Shown: in pieces, positions 26,789 to 35,720 of the stretch
Layout of the letters: the number at the start of each line of letters is the position of its first letter
How positions within the stretch are numbered: the first letter of the stretch is position 1
Assembly: GCA_019359375.1 (NCBI GenBank)
Contig: JAHHHL010000005.1
Coordinates: 124,001-188,000 of the forward strand
Length of the DNA stretch: 64,000 nt
Direction: 5' to 3'
Source: Lyngbya sp. HA4199-MV5
GTDB lineage: Bacteria; Cyanobacteriota; Cyanobacteriia; Leptolyngbyales; Leptolyngbyaceae
The notes under the pieces: generated by a model
Databases searched by the model: none
Seen by the model: the letters and a program-made list of their open reading frames with translations, nothing else
What the model was told of the DNA's origin: nothing
Made by a program: the position numbers and the translations under genes

Positions 26789-28618
26789 GGACGACCACAC
26801 GACGAGACAGCCAACGAGTGCAGCACCTACCACGATCGTCAGTGCATAGGACTGTGCCTGTCCCGGTGTGCTGTACTTCAAGCCCTGACCACTAAAGAGA
26901 GTAGCGATACCCAGGAAGTTAATGAAGCCATCCACGACGTAGCGATCGAACCAGAACGTCAGACGCGAGACGAGCGCCACTCCAAACACAATGCTCATGC
27001 GGTAAATCTGAGCGGTGTAGAAGTCATAGGCAAGCAAATCCTGTAGCGGCTTCCAGGGAAACTGGACGGGTTTGGGAATCGCGTTGCCCAGATACACCAC
27101 GGCACCGAGGCTGCAACCGAAAATGCTTGACCAGAGCAACAGTAGCGCTACGTCTTTGTTCAACGCTCCCCAGGCGGGTAGCAGCGACAGTGCTTGCAGT
27201 ACCAGTGGCACATGCAGTACAACGCCGAGCAACACCACCATCGGCAGCGCCATCAGCCAGTGAATTTCGGGCGATCGCTGCGCCATTGGGTTTGCCTGCC
27301 CGCCAAAGATGCGGCTAAACACACGCACCAGGCTAAAGGCAGTCAGGCTATTCACCAGCAGCACCACCCCCACGAGCCACGGTTGCGTTGTCCACAGTCC
27401 GTCCGCTAGATCCAGCAGCGCCCAAAAGCTCCCAAAGGGCGGCAAAGCAATCAACCCGGCGATGCCAACCAAAAACGCGATGCCCGATACCGGACGACGT
27501 GACCACAGACCACCCAGTTGAGTCAGATCTTGCGTAATGCTGTTCCAGATGATGGCACCAATGCTCATCACTAGCAGCGCGATCGCGACCGCATGGGTCA
27601 ACACCAGCAGCGCCGCCGCTTCCGTATGTCCTGTACCGACCGCGATGAAGACCAAGCCCATATAGGCGCTCACCGAGTAAGACAGGGTACGCTTGAGATC
27701 AATTTGGGCGATCGCAATGAGTGAACCGCCGATCGCGGTAATGCCACCAATCCATACCAGCGTTGCCATTACCACAGGCGATAGCATCAGCACAGGAGTC
27801 AGCTTAATCAGCACCCAGGCTCCCGTTGCGACCACCACCGAATTCCGCAGAATGGTACTGGGCAGTGGACCTTCCATCGCTTCATCCAGCCACAGATGCA
27901 GCGGAAACTGAGCGCATTTCCCCATTGGTCCCGCAATTAACGCCAGCCCTACCAGAGTCATTACAGTTGGATCAACCGTAGCGGTCTTTGCCCACTCCGC
28001 CAGTTCTGTAAAGTTCCAGGTGCCTGCTAATGGCAACAGCGCAATGACACCCATCAGCAGCACCAGATCGCCAACCCGCTTCGTGAGAAACGCATCGCGG
28101 GCACCTGTGACTACAAGCGACTGATTGAACCACAACCCCACGAGCAGATAGGTGCCCAGGGTCAGAATTTCGAGAATGATATAGCTGAAGAACAACGAGT
28201 TGCACAGTACCAGGGCACACATCCCACCTTCAAACAGCGCCAGCAGTGAGAAAAACCGCGCCCAACCCCAATCCATCTCCATGTAGCCGATCGCGTAGAT
28301 CTGCGCCAGCAAATTTAACCCTGTAATCAGCACCATTGCACCGACCGTCAAAGAAGATGCCTCCAGCGATAGGGTCAAATTGAGGTTGGCAACATTGAGC
28401 CACGGAAAGAAAAATTGCTGTGGCGGCTGATGCCACGTTGCGGGCAAAGCTATCAGCCCATGCAAAAACGCCAAAAGCGTCATCATGACATTCGCATAGC
28501 CCGCAGGTCGTGGTCCCGTGCGCCGTGCGATCGAGGGAAACCAAAGGACAGAAAGTGCAGCACCTGCCAAGGCATAGCAGGGCACTAACCAAACACTCTG
28601 GAGGAGGAGTTGGTCCAT
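26783..28618 (-). CDS. ndhF3: NAD(P)H-quinone oxidoreductase subunit 5, CO2-uptake type (NdhF3)
   Basis: 611 residues, about 15-16 membrane helices with the long lateral-helix region at the C-terminus typical of NdhF. Recognisable parts are YAIGYMEMDWGWARFFSLLALF, GPMGKCAQFPLHLWLDEAMEGPLPSTILRNS (the proton-channel lysine loop) and DLKRTLSYSVSAYMGL. It is shorter than respiratory NdhF1 and encoded with ndhD and cup genes, so it is the CO2-uptake paralogue. It is first gene of the operon; palindromic candidate operators lie within about 115 bp upstream. The stop codon lies in a 32-bp palindrome. Confidence 0.94.
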   Translation of the reverse strand: MDQLLLQSVWLVPCYALAGAALSVLWFPSIARRTGPRPAGYANVMMTLLAFLHGLIALPATWHQPPQQFFFPWLNVANLNLTLSLEASSLTVGAMVLITGLNLLAQIYAIGYMEMDWGWARFFSLLALFEGGMCALVLCNSLFFSYIILEILTLGTYLLVGLWFNQSLVVTGARDAFLTKRVGDLVLLMGVIALLPLAGTWNFTELAEWAKTATVDPTVMTLVGLALIAGPMGKCAQFPLHLWLDEAMEGPLPSTILRNSVVVATGAWVLIKLTPVLMLSPVVMATLVWIGGITAIGGSLIAIAQIDLKRTLSYSVSAYMGLVFIAVGTGHTEAAALLVLTHAVAIALLVMSIGAIIWNSITQDLTQLGGLWSRRPVSGIAFLVGIAGLIALPPFGSFWALLDLADGLWTTQPWLVGVVLLVNSLTAFSLVRVFSRIFGGQANPMAQRSPEIHWLMALPMVVLLGVVLHVPLVLQALSLLPAWGALNKDVALLLLWSSIFGCSLGAVVYLGNAIPKPVQFPWKPLQDLLAYDFYTAQIYRMSIVFGVALVSRLTFWFDRYVVDGFINFLGIATLFSGQGLKYSTPGQAQSYALTIVVGAALVGCLVVWSSL

Positions 28619-28636
28619 AAAACGACCCCAAATTTT

Positions 28637-28735
28637 TCAAAAGACTGGATGTTCAAAAGACTGGATGAATGTGAGCGTTCGCTACAGTTGCTTAATACAA
28701 CTGAACGCTCTAGGAGCAAACGATGCTTGCTCTAA
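28637..28735 (-). promoter_or_regulatory. Candidate operator region of the ndhF3 operon
   Basis: Directly upstream of the ndhF3 start is a 16-bp direct repeat (TTCAAAAGACTGGATG-like, two copies within about 28637-28667). Next comes a nested inverted repeat GAGCGTTC/CAGTTG ... CAACTG/GAACGCTC (28673-28710). Beyond it is a second inverted repeat GAGCAA ... TTGCTC (28714-28732). In other cyanobacteria this operon is repressed by the LysR-type regulator CcmR/NdhR. Linking these sites to that regulator is inference, and no LysR gene is nearby. Confidence 0.5.
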
Positions 28736-29041
28736 TCAAGATAATATGACATTAACGCATCACTCATGTTCGATGCTTTTTATGAATCAGATAGATTCTA
28801 ATCTATTCATGGGTGACTGCCACCTTAAACGAAAAAACTGCAAACGCCTTGTGTTTCAAAGGTTATGGAAATTGCTCGATCGCCAACCGATAAGCACCAC
28901 AAATAATACCTTTAAAAAGATGTTCTTTTAGAACTTGTGCAAAACTCGGCAGTTTAAGCAAGCATCCCAACCAATGTAGTAGCTCAGACCTCCGAAGTTC
29001 TGGTCAAAACGCGTCAGTTTTGCCCTTAGGTCAAGGGTAGC
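28736..29041. other. AT-rich spacer upstream of the ndhF3 operon
   Basis: About 300 bp with lower GC than its surroundings. A plus-strand frame exists but has no ribosome-binding site and a random-looking product. Near 28990-29018 there is a relative of a repeat also found at 35627-35656 (core ACCTCCGAGGT-like with a GACCAxAAC flank), inverted here. Confidence 0.5.
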
Positions 29042-29128
29042 GTTTCAAATGTGTGGTCGGCGATCCGTAGGAACGTTACATATAACGTCCCTACAGAAAT
29101 CGTGAATAACATTTCTAGAACACTACCT
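29042..29128 (+). repeat. Dispersed 87-bp repeat, copy B
   Basis: Aligns along its whole length with the reverse complement of 10672-10758 (see that entry), with roughly four of five bases identical by eye. The central near-palindrome GTAGGAACGTTACA/TATAACGTCCCTAC is conserved in form while individual bases vary. It lies just past the 3' end of the EamA transporter gene. Confidence 0.75.
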
Positions 29129-29143
29129 CGATCGCCATATCTG

Positions 29144-31108
29144 CTAAGCTTTCGCTGCTCTTGCTGCCGCCTGCCGCTGGCTTTTCATCCGTTCAAAGCT
29201 CAGCGCACCAACGCCCAACGTTACCAGCAAAATGCCAAAGACCTGTATCTGCTGCAACGGATCGTTGATGAGCAAGATCGCCAATAATGCTGTCACCACC
29301 GGACCGCTGGAAGCAACAATAGACGCTAATGCGGCTCCCATGTAGCGCACACCAAAGTTATTGGTTAAATAACCAACCAAGGTCAACGCACCTAAAAGGA
29401 TGCCACCCAGCAAAAAGCCAAGGGGCTGATCAACCTGAACATCCGTGGGCGGGGCAAAGGTCAAAATGACGCTCGAAAGCACAAAAATGGTTGAAAACTG
29501 AATCAACGTCACGGGAATCGGATGGAGCTTCTTAAAGCCAAGCTGCATACAAATTAGATAGAACGCAAACGCGATTCCTGAAGCGACTGCAATCAGGATG
29601 GCGACAAACGCGCCGCCGTTTGATAGCTTGTCACTCGCTGATGTGATGCGTGGCAGCGCTGTAAAAATCACCCCCAGCAGAATGGTAAACATCACGATCC
29701 ACCGTAGGGGAGTCGGACGATCACCAAAGAGAAACCATGCCAGAGGAACAGTGACAATGGGGTACATGAACAAAATCGTCACGGCTGGTCCCGCGCCAAT
29801 CTTACCGATCGCCATGTAAATGAGCACCTGCGAGAGAAACAGAAACACGCCACTGCCCACGACGTTGAACAAAGGGCGGCGATCGGGAGCCGTTAAAAAG
29901 CGCTTCAAATCTCGCCAGACGGGCGGATACAAAAACATCGCCACCGGAATCATTAGTGGCAGCACCACCAACATCCGCAGCCACAGAATCAACAACGAGT
30001 TCCCCAGGCTGAGCTGAATGAAGCCTCCTAGCTGGATGCCGCCGCCCAACCAACCCAAAATGACGCTCTCTCGCCCAATAATGCGCACAACAACATTGTG
30101 GATGGACAGTGCCGCTGTGGAAATGAGCACCAGCACCAGCCCGATTTGAAAATGAGAAAGCTCCTTTTTCGGTGTCGTCGGTAAGGGTAGAGGAGCACCC
30201 GGAGCCTCCAGCGGGATCGGCTGTGCCGTTGGAGGTACCTGAAGTTGAGGAGACGGTGGGTAAGGGTGCCCTGATGCTGTACGGAGTGGGGGGGGGAGTG
30301 ACGGATAAAGCGGATTTGCGCCACCATTCGCTGGTGCAGAGGAATAGCCTGTAGGCGCAGAGGGGTAGCCGCCGTCTCTAAGGTAACTGCCCTCTGTCGC
30401 GTAGCCATTTTCTCTGGGGTAGCCATTCTCATGTGGTAGATGCGTCTCCACCGATCGGCTAGCCTCCATTTGAAGCTGTTCCCGAAGTCGCTGAATCAAC
30501 GCTTCTAAAATCGCTTCGCCCTGTTGTTCCAGGCTTTGCATCCGGTTAAGCTGCTGCGAGAGCGAACTTTGATAGCTGTTGAGGTCTTGCTGTAGTGCTT
30601 TGAACGTTGTGCTAAAGCTGGAGTCCAATGATGCTAATAAGCGATGCGCGTGATCACTATGACTATCAGCCGTGGCTAAGGACGTACCCACATGGGGCTG
30701 TGTAGAAGATGACGCTTGATGTGGGTTGGCAAGCTGATTGAGCCGCTGAATCATAAGCGCTTGCAAGTGGCTTGACAGCACCTGAGCCAGTTGTTTCGCC
30801 CAAAGCTGCTGTTGTGCAATTTGCTGCTGCGAAAGCGTTTCTAACTGCCATGACTGCAATGTTTGATGGTAAGCTTGCAGCTTTTCAATATCCGCGATCA
30901 GCCGCAGCTTTTCGGCGTGCAGTCGAGCGACATCGCGCGAAAGCTGACCAATGACCCCCTGTTGCAGGCTGGTAAGATCCTGCGTCACAGCTTGCAGGAT
31001 ACTCTCCACTGCCTGAGCGCTTTGCGCCCCAGGTTCTAGCTGCCCAGGAGGTAGATTCGATCGCGGTATGCGCCCTTCAGACATTGGAGAATCGCCCAGT
31101 TGCCCCAT
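29144..31108 (-). CDS. EamA/DMT-family transporter with long N-terminal extension
   Basis: 654 residues. The C-terminal 330 or so contain two EamA repeats (ten membrane helices; FQIGLVLVLISTAALSIHNV begins the first), as in drug/metabolite transporters. The N-terminal 315 residues are unusual: a helical coiled-coil part (about 25-220, rich in Gln/Leu, for example LSQQLNRMQSLEQQGEAILE) is followed by a Pro/Gly/Tyr-rich linker (about 230-310). The start ATG has AGAGGAAACC at good spacing. The extension may bind a cytoplasmic partner or drive oligomerisation. Substrate unknown; EamA members export or import metabolites. Confidence 0.85.
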   Translation of the reverse strand: MGQLGDSPMSEGRIPRSNLPPGQLEPGAQSAQAVESILQAVTQDLTSLQQGVIGQLSRDVARLHAEKLRLIADIEKLQAYHQTLQSWQLETLSQQQIAQQQLWAKQLAQVLSSHLQALMIQRLNQLANPHQASSSTQPHVGTSLATADSHSDHAHRLLASLDSSFSTTFKALQQDLNSYQSSLSQQLNRMQSLEQQGEAILEALIQRLREQLQMEASRSVETHLPHENGYPRENGYATEGSYLRDGGYPSAPTGYSSAPANGGANPLYPSLPPPLRTASGHPYPPSPQLQVPPTAQPIPLEAPGAPLPLPTTPKKELSHFQIGLVLVLISTAALSIHNVVVRIIGRESVILGWLGGGIQLGGFIQLSLGNSLLILWLRMLVVLPLMIPVAMFLYPPVWRDLKRFLTAPDRRPLFNVVGSGVFLFLSQVLIYMAIGKIGAGPAVTILFMYPIVTVPLAWFLFGDRPTPLRWIVMFTILLGVIFTALPRITSASDKLSNGGAFVAILIAVASGIAFAFYLICMQLGFKKLHPIPVTLIQFSTIFVLSSVILTFAPPTDVQVDQPLGFLLGGILLGALTLVGYLTNNFGVRYMGAALASIVASSGPVVTALLAILLINDPLQQIQVFGILLVTLGVGALSFERMKSQRQAAARAAKA

Positions 31109-31272
31109 GAATGGTTTCCTCTAGTCTGCCAATCTTAAGTGCAAGTGCTTATCGATCGACGTATAGCAGTAAGAATGCCCCATTAGCTGGTTAAATTCAT
31201 GCTTTCTATACAAATCGTCCGTTCTTACGTTACTCGCCCTTTGCGTGAACGATGACTCAACGGCGAAAAAAT

Positions 31273-32700
31273 TTAAACGCAGAACGTAGATGTGACGAAA
31301 TGGTAAACTCCACGATCGAGCACTAACCAGCGAATGAGGCTAAAAATGGCGGCTCCAAAGACAGCCGCTAGCGGTACTGTCACCACCCAAGCAAGCCCGA
31401 TCGATCGCAGCGTTTGGATGCGTATCGCGTTCGTTGCCTGAATCAAGCCAATCCCCACCACTCCACCCACCAGCGCGTGAGACGTTGAAACAGGCAATCC
31501 CAGTCGTGATGCAACTAAAACGGTGATGCCCGTAGCCAGTTCAGCGCAAAAGCCAGTGCTGGGCTGGAGTGGAAGGATACCCTCCCCAATGGTTGCAATC
31601 ACCTTTTTGCCCCATACGGCTAAACCTGCAACAATGCCGATCCCTCCCACCACCAAAATCCATAGCGGCACCTCAAAGCCTTCCAAGGGAACGTTGCCTG
31701 TGCGGAGAATGTAGGCGATCGCGGCTAGCGGTGCCACAGCGTTCCCCACATCGTTTGCCCCGTGGGCAAACGCCACAAAGCAGGCGCTCAAGACCTGGAA
31801 ACGAGCCAAAAGAGCTTCAGCGGCTGAACCCTGTTGTGAGGATGCTGGTTGTTCGGCACCATCACGACTCTGCACCTCTATCGTTGCTTGCTCCAATTGA
31901 TGCCAACTCGAAACCGACAAGGCAATGGCACCGATCGTCCCGATCGCTAGCGATACTGTGTGCGATGGCAACGGCACGGCAAGGAATTTGTCTACTACAC
32001 CTGGTAACACAATGACCCCAAAGGAACTCAAAAGCGCAACACTCAGCCAGGGAATCCACTCTCTCAATTGCGCGAGTACATTTTGTTGATCGAGAATCCA
32101 GCGCCTGATTTGGCTGTAAAGCACTGCTGTGATCGCCGCACTCACGATGGGAGTCACCAGCCATGAGACCGAAATCACACCAATAAATTGCCAATCAACG
32201 GCTTGCGGTCCCATTGCCACAAACGCAAAGCCCACGATCGCGCCAACCACCGCATGAGACGACGAGACTGGCAGACCTTTAAATGTTGCAAGATTCAGCC
32301 AAATGCCGCAGGCTAACAACACAGCGATCATCCCCGCTACCAGCACTGCTGGCATCGCCTCAAAGAGCGCAGGATTGATCAACTTTGTGGCTAAAGATGC
32401 CGACACTTGCCGCCCAAACAGCACCGCTCCCGCAAACTCCAGCACGGCAGCAATGACCAGCGCCTGAGCTAGCGATACAGCTTTGGAGCCAACTGAAGTA
32501 CCCATCGAGTTCGCTACATCGTTGGCTCCCAGATTCCAGGCAAGGTAGAACGCAAGAAAGCTCGTGACCGTTAAAATAAACACGCGATCGTCCACAGAGG
32601 TCTGTCTTAAGGTTTGATGTGTTGGAGCTTCTCTTGCCCAGTCAACCAGGTTAGCGTCTGCTTCTCGGCTTTGCCAGCCTGCGCTTAGGGCTTCACGCAC
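31273..32700 (-). CDS. PiT family inorganic phosphate transporter
   Basis: 475 residues, about 11-12 membrane helices. Both inverted PiT signature copies are present: WNLGANDVANSMGTSVGSKA near the N-terminus and FAHGANDVGNAVAPLAAIA in the second half, with the SSSHA and STSHALVGG motifs after each. These proteins import phosphate (often as a metal complex) with a cation gradient. The start is uncertain: GTG 32700 gives about 40 hydrophilic residues before the first helix, and GTG codons around VDDRVF would give a shorter protein. The gene stands alone; no PhoU-like gene is adjacent. Confidence 0.92.
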   Translation of the reverse strand: MREALSAGWQSREADANLVDWAREAPTHQTLRQTSVDDRVFILTVTSFLAFYLAWNLGANDVANSMGTSVGSKAVSLAQALVIAAVLEFAGAVLFGRQVSASLATKLINPALFEAMPAVLVAGMIAVLLACGIWLNLATFKGLPVSSSHAVVGAIVGFAFVAMGPQAVDWQFIGVISVSWLVTPIVSAAITAVLYSQIRRWILDQQNVLAQLREWIPWLSVALLSSFGVIVLPGVVDKFLAVPLPSHTVSLAIGTIGAIALSVSSWHQLEQATIEVQSRDGAEQPASSQQGSAAEALLARFQVLSACFVAFAHGANDVGNAVAPLAAIAYILRTGNVPLEGFEVPLWILVVGGIGIVAGLAVWGKKVIATIGEGILPLQPSTGFCAELATGITVLVASRLGLPVSTSHALVGGVVGIGLIQATNAIRIQTLRSIGLAWVVTVPLAAVFGAAIFSLIRWLVLDRGVYHFVTSTFCV

Positions 32701-32917
32701 GCTAAAGTGAACGTATCGAAGGCATACATATCTAGACTGTACAGGCGTTTAGTCCAGGGCTGTGCGTCGAAAATCTGGCATACAGCCGAAATCTCGCCTT
32801 GCAGAGCTTGCTTAAACGAACGGAAACGCTTTCCTGTCACCTGTGATGGATGTCAAACTTAAGCATTTTTGCCACTATTCTTAGAGCAAGTTCAAAATTT
32901 CATCCACACAGAGCATT

Positions 32918-33232
32918 ATGGTCTCCACACCGACTGGGCAGACAGATCCAACTGAAGACTCGGACTCTGTGCTCTCATCAGATAGCCGTAACGCCTCAAG
33001 AAAGACAACAACTCACGATTTCACCAAATATCAGTGTGGTGTTGATTACTATTTTGAATTGAGCAGTCTTCCTACAGAAGCATATATGACTGGTCAGGGA
33101 AAGGGGATCAAGCCCGATGATTACATCCTGCTTCAGCTTGAAGCAGCGCCGCAATGCTATCAAGTCGAAATCATTGATTACTATAGCCAGCCGCCAGATA
33201 TGTGGGTTGCGTTGCTTAAGCCGATCGCTTGA
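32918..33232 (+). CDS. Small conserved-looking protein of unknown function
   Basis: 104 residues. The first 35 are Ser/Thr/Asp-rich and probably disordered. The remainder looks like one small beta-rich domain: FTKYQCGVDYYFELSSLPTE, then GIKPDDYILLQLEAAPQCYQVEIIDYYSQPPDMWVALL. I recognise no named family. It has its own promoter space, divergent from the phosphate transporter gene. Confidence 0.65.
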   Translation: MVSTPTGQTDPTEDSDSVLSSDSRNASRKTTTHDFTKYQCGVDYYFELSSLPTEAYMTGQGKGIKPDDYILLQLEAAPQCYQVEIIDYYSQPPDMWVALLKPIA

Positions 33233-33259
33233 CACAAACCTATGCATTTGAGAGGGTGT

Positions 33260-33385
33260 CTAGGGGCTGTCGTCAATAATCAACCAATCGCTACAGCCTC
33301 TCAAGGTCTCAGTCCAGAATAAAGCATCAATTGTCACCCCGTGATCGATGTACCAGGGTATCAGTGCTTTCACCCAATCTTCCAT
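33260..33385 (-). CDS. Possible 41-residue small protein ending in a transposon-like terminal repeat
   Basis: The frame MEDWVKALIPWYIDHGVTID ... SDWLIIDDSP is preceded by GGAG seven bases upstream of the ATG. The composition (Trp, Ile, Asp) is protein-like. Its final codons and TAG stop lie in TAGGGGCTGTCGTCAATAA, which matches the terminal repeat of the MITE-like element at 3998. It could be a real small gene, or the last coding remnant of a decayed insertion sequence. No matching family is known to me. Confidence 0.35.
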   Translation of the reverse strand: MEDWVKALIPWYIDHGVTIDALFWTETLRGCSDWLIIDDSP

Positions 33386-33417
33386 ACTGATCTCCGACAG
33401 GATGATAGCTTACTCGA

Positions 33418-35226
33418 TTAAAAACCGCTGTCAGTGAGAAAAGGGGCAATCTTGTTTGCCTCCATCGGTCTAAAGAAGAAAAAGCCCTGTGCAAAGTCGC
33501 AGTCTAAGGCTCTTAGATGATCAAGCTGTTGTTGAGTTTCAATGCCCTCCGCGACAACATTCATACCCATTTTGTGAGCGATGTTAATGATCAGAGGCAC
33601 TAAACCTAACTCGTCCGACTGCTCACCCATCTGTTGTACAAAGAACCGATCGATCTTGAGCGTATTGACTGGAAAGGAATGTAAATAGCTGAGTGATGAG
33701 TAGCCCGTACCAAAATCATCAAGGCTGAGCTGAATGCACCGTTGGCGCAGTGCTTGCAGAATGGTTGCTGCCAACTGAGCATTCTCCATGAAGGTAGTTT
33801 CCGTGATTTCCAGCTTGAGATGTTCAGGGCTCAGGCAAGTCTCAGCCAAAATCTGGTCAATTTGCTCGACTAAATCGATCTGGGCAAATTGACGTGCTGA
33901 TAGATTCACGCTCATGGTCAGGGGCAAATCAGTGATGGTCTTTTGCCACTGACGCAATTGCTGACAGGCTTGTTTGAGCACCCAGTGACCAATTTGAGTG
34001 ATCAGACCCGTTTCTTCGGCAATGGGAATAAACGACAGGGGCGAGATGAGACCGTGTTGAGGATGTAGCCACCGCACGAGTGCTTCTAGCCCAACTATTT
34101 TGCCCGTAGCGATCGCCACGATCGGTTGATAGTGGACGATTAGCTCTTGCTGCTGAATGGCTTTGCGGAGGTCAATTTCAAGCTGCAACCGCTTGAGCGC
34201 ATCTTGGTGCAGGGTTGGATCAAAGATCTGGTAGGGCTCTTTGCCAGAAGCCTTGGCACGATACATCGCCATATCGGCATCGCGCAAAATATGCTCTGGT
34301 TGGCTGTACTCGCCATGCCCGATCGCCACCCCAATACTGACGGTAATAAAGACTTCCCGGCTTTCAAGCTGAAACGGTTGTGCAAAAACCGCTAGCATTT
34401 GTTGTACGGTGTGAATCACACCCGGCACATCGGCAAACCCCGTGAGCAGTACGGTAAACTCATCGCCACCCAAGCGTGCGAGCATGGCTGTGGGTGGTAA
34501 GGATTCTGTCAGACGACGGGCGATCGCCACTAAAAGCTGGTCGCCCACAAAGTGCCCCAGAGAATCGTTCACTACTTTGAAGCGATCGCAATCCAGAAAC
34601 AGGACCGCAAACTGCGTAGTTGCATCGGCTTTGATGGCATCCAGCGCTTGCCTGATGCGATCGATAAACAACGCACGGTTGGGTAAACCTGTCAGCGCGT
34701 CATGCGTGGCTAGTTCCAAAAGCTGAGACTGAAGCACTTTACGCTCAAGGATTTCACGGTACAGTTCTCGATTCGCCAATTCGAGTTGGTGCGTCCGCTC
34801 TTTGACCCGCTCTTCGAGGTGTGCGCTAAGCTGCTGATTTCTGGCTTCAGCCGCCAAAAGTGCCAATTGGTTTTGCACCCGCGCAATCACTTCCTCTAGA
34901 TGAAAAGGCTTGCTAATGTAGTCTGCGCCACCCACCGTAAACGCCTTGGCTTTATCAGAACCATCCGTAAGGGCACTCAAAAAAATGACGGGAATGGCAG
35001 CGGTCTCTTCCTTCGCCTTCAACGCTTGACAAAAGGTATAGCCATCCATCTCTGGCATCATAATATCCAGCAAAATTAAATCTGGCAGCACCGCCTGGAT
35101 TGCAGTCATTGCCATCTTGCCGCTCAGTGCTTGACGTACTTGATAGCCCTCCTTCGTCAAAATATTAGAAAGAAGGCGAAGATTTTGCGGGGTGTCATCA
35201 ACAACAAGAATGTCTGCTCTGGTCAT
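33418..35226 (-). CDS. Response regulator with GGDEF and EAL domains (c-di-GMP turnover)
   Basis: 602 residues. The receiver domain (about 1-120) has the acidic pocket LVVDD and phospho-acceptor Asp54 ([13 protein letters not shown]). A short coiled coil leads to a GGDEF domain (about 175-335) with intact [12 protein letters not shown]. The EAL domain (about 350-598) has [21 protein letters not shown] and [15 protein letters not shown]. Both active-site sets look intact, so it could make or break down cyclic di-GMP; which prevails is unknown. No partner kinase is adjacent. Confidence 0.93.
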   Translation of the reverse strand: MTRADILVVDDTPQNLRLLSNILTKEGYQVRQALSGKMAMTAIQAVLPDLILLDIMMPEMDGYTFCQALKAKEETAAIPVIFLSALTDGSDKAKAFTVGGADYISKPFHLEEVIARVQNQLALLAAEARNQQLSAHLEERVKERTHQLELANRELYREILERKVLQSQLLELATHDALTGLPNRALFIDRIRQALDAIKADATTQFAVLFLDCDRFKVVNDSLGHFVGDQLLVAIARRLTESLPPTAMLARLGGDEFTVLLTGFADVPGVIHTVQQMLAVFAQPFQLESREVFITVSIGVAIGHGEYSQPEHILRDADMAMYRAKASGKEPYQIFDPTLHQDALKRLQLEIDLRKAIQQQELIVHYQPIVAIATGKIVGLEALVRWLHPQHGLISPLSFIPIAEETGLITQIGHWVLKQACQQLRQWQKTITDLPLTMSVNLSARQFAQIDLVEQIDQILAETCLSPEHLKLEITETTFMENAQLAATILQALRQRCIQLSLDDFGTGYSSLSYLHSFPVNTLKIDRFFVQQMGEQSDELGLVPLIINIAHKMGMNVVAEGIETQQQLDHLRALDCDFAQGFFFFRPMEANKIAPFLTDSGF

Positions 35227-35720
35227 GTCAACTAATGGCTTTTTCTGGAAGCGGCTTGGCTACTGGTCTGGTATGGCTGAGCAACTAGCGGCGATCGTCA
35301 ACGCAAGCACCCTTAACCCCCAAGTAATACGTCAAGTGATATGTGCCTATCATTCCACCCTCCGTACCAGTTCACCACTGGATGAAGCATCAATTTGTCG
35401 CAGCTTTGAGCTAGTATGCCCAAAGGTTTTTCAGGCATAGCGACATCACTTGTATTGATAACCGTTGGCTCAGGCAAGGTGCTCATTGCTGTGGGCGCAC
35501 GATCGCTCTACCAGAAGCGGAGCGTCAGCAGCCGTCTTGATGGCGTTAATCTAACGTTAAACCGAAACAGCAAGGCAAGATCGTGCACGATGGGCAGTCT
35601 GAGCAACAACTCAACCAGATTTACGCAGTTTGACCAAAACCTCGGAGGTTTAAGCCAATCGATTGGTTATGCTGTTTGATGCGTGATTCAAACCTCTGAG
35701 GTTTGCGTAATTCCTACAAG
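35227..35720. other. Spacer with short palindromes and a duplicated ychF end
   Basis: About 490 bp between the response regulator and ychF, no convincing gene. It holds two AACCTC-GAGGTT palindromes (about 35642-35656 and 35692-35705). It also has a 21-bp match (ACGTTAAACCGAAACAGCAAG at about 35553-35573) to the 3' end of ychF at about 35726-35747, in the same orientation. Confidence 0.55.

Noticed and set aside
26718-26798. Upstream extension of NdhD3
   Set aside because: It reads through the 32-bp palindrome and a heptamer tract; ATG 26717 matches the family start.
28665-28931. 88-codon plus-strand frame upstream of ndhF3
   Set aside because: It overlaps the likely operator region, is AT-rich with no ribosome-binding site, and the product resembles no protein.
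35416-35679. 87-codon plus-strand frame in the ychF spacer
   Set aside because: It crosses the duplicated ychF end and a palindrome; the composition looks random.
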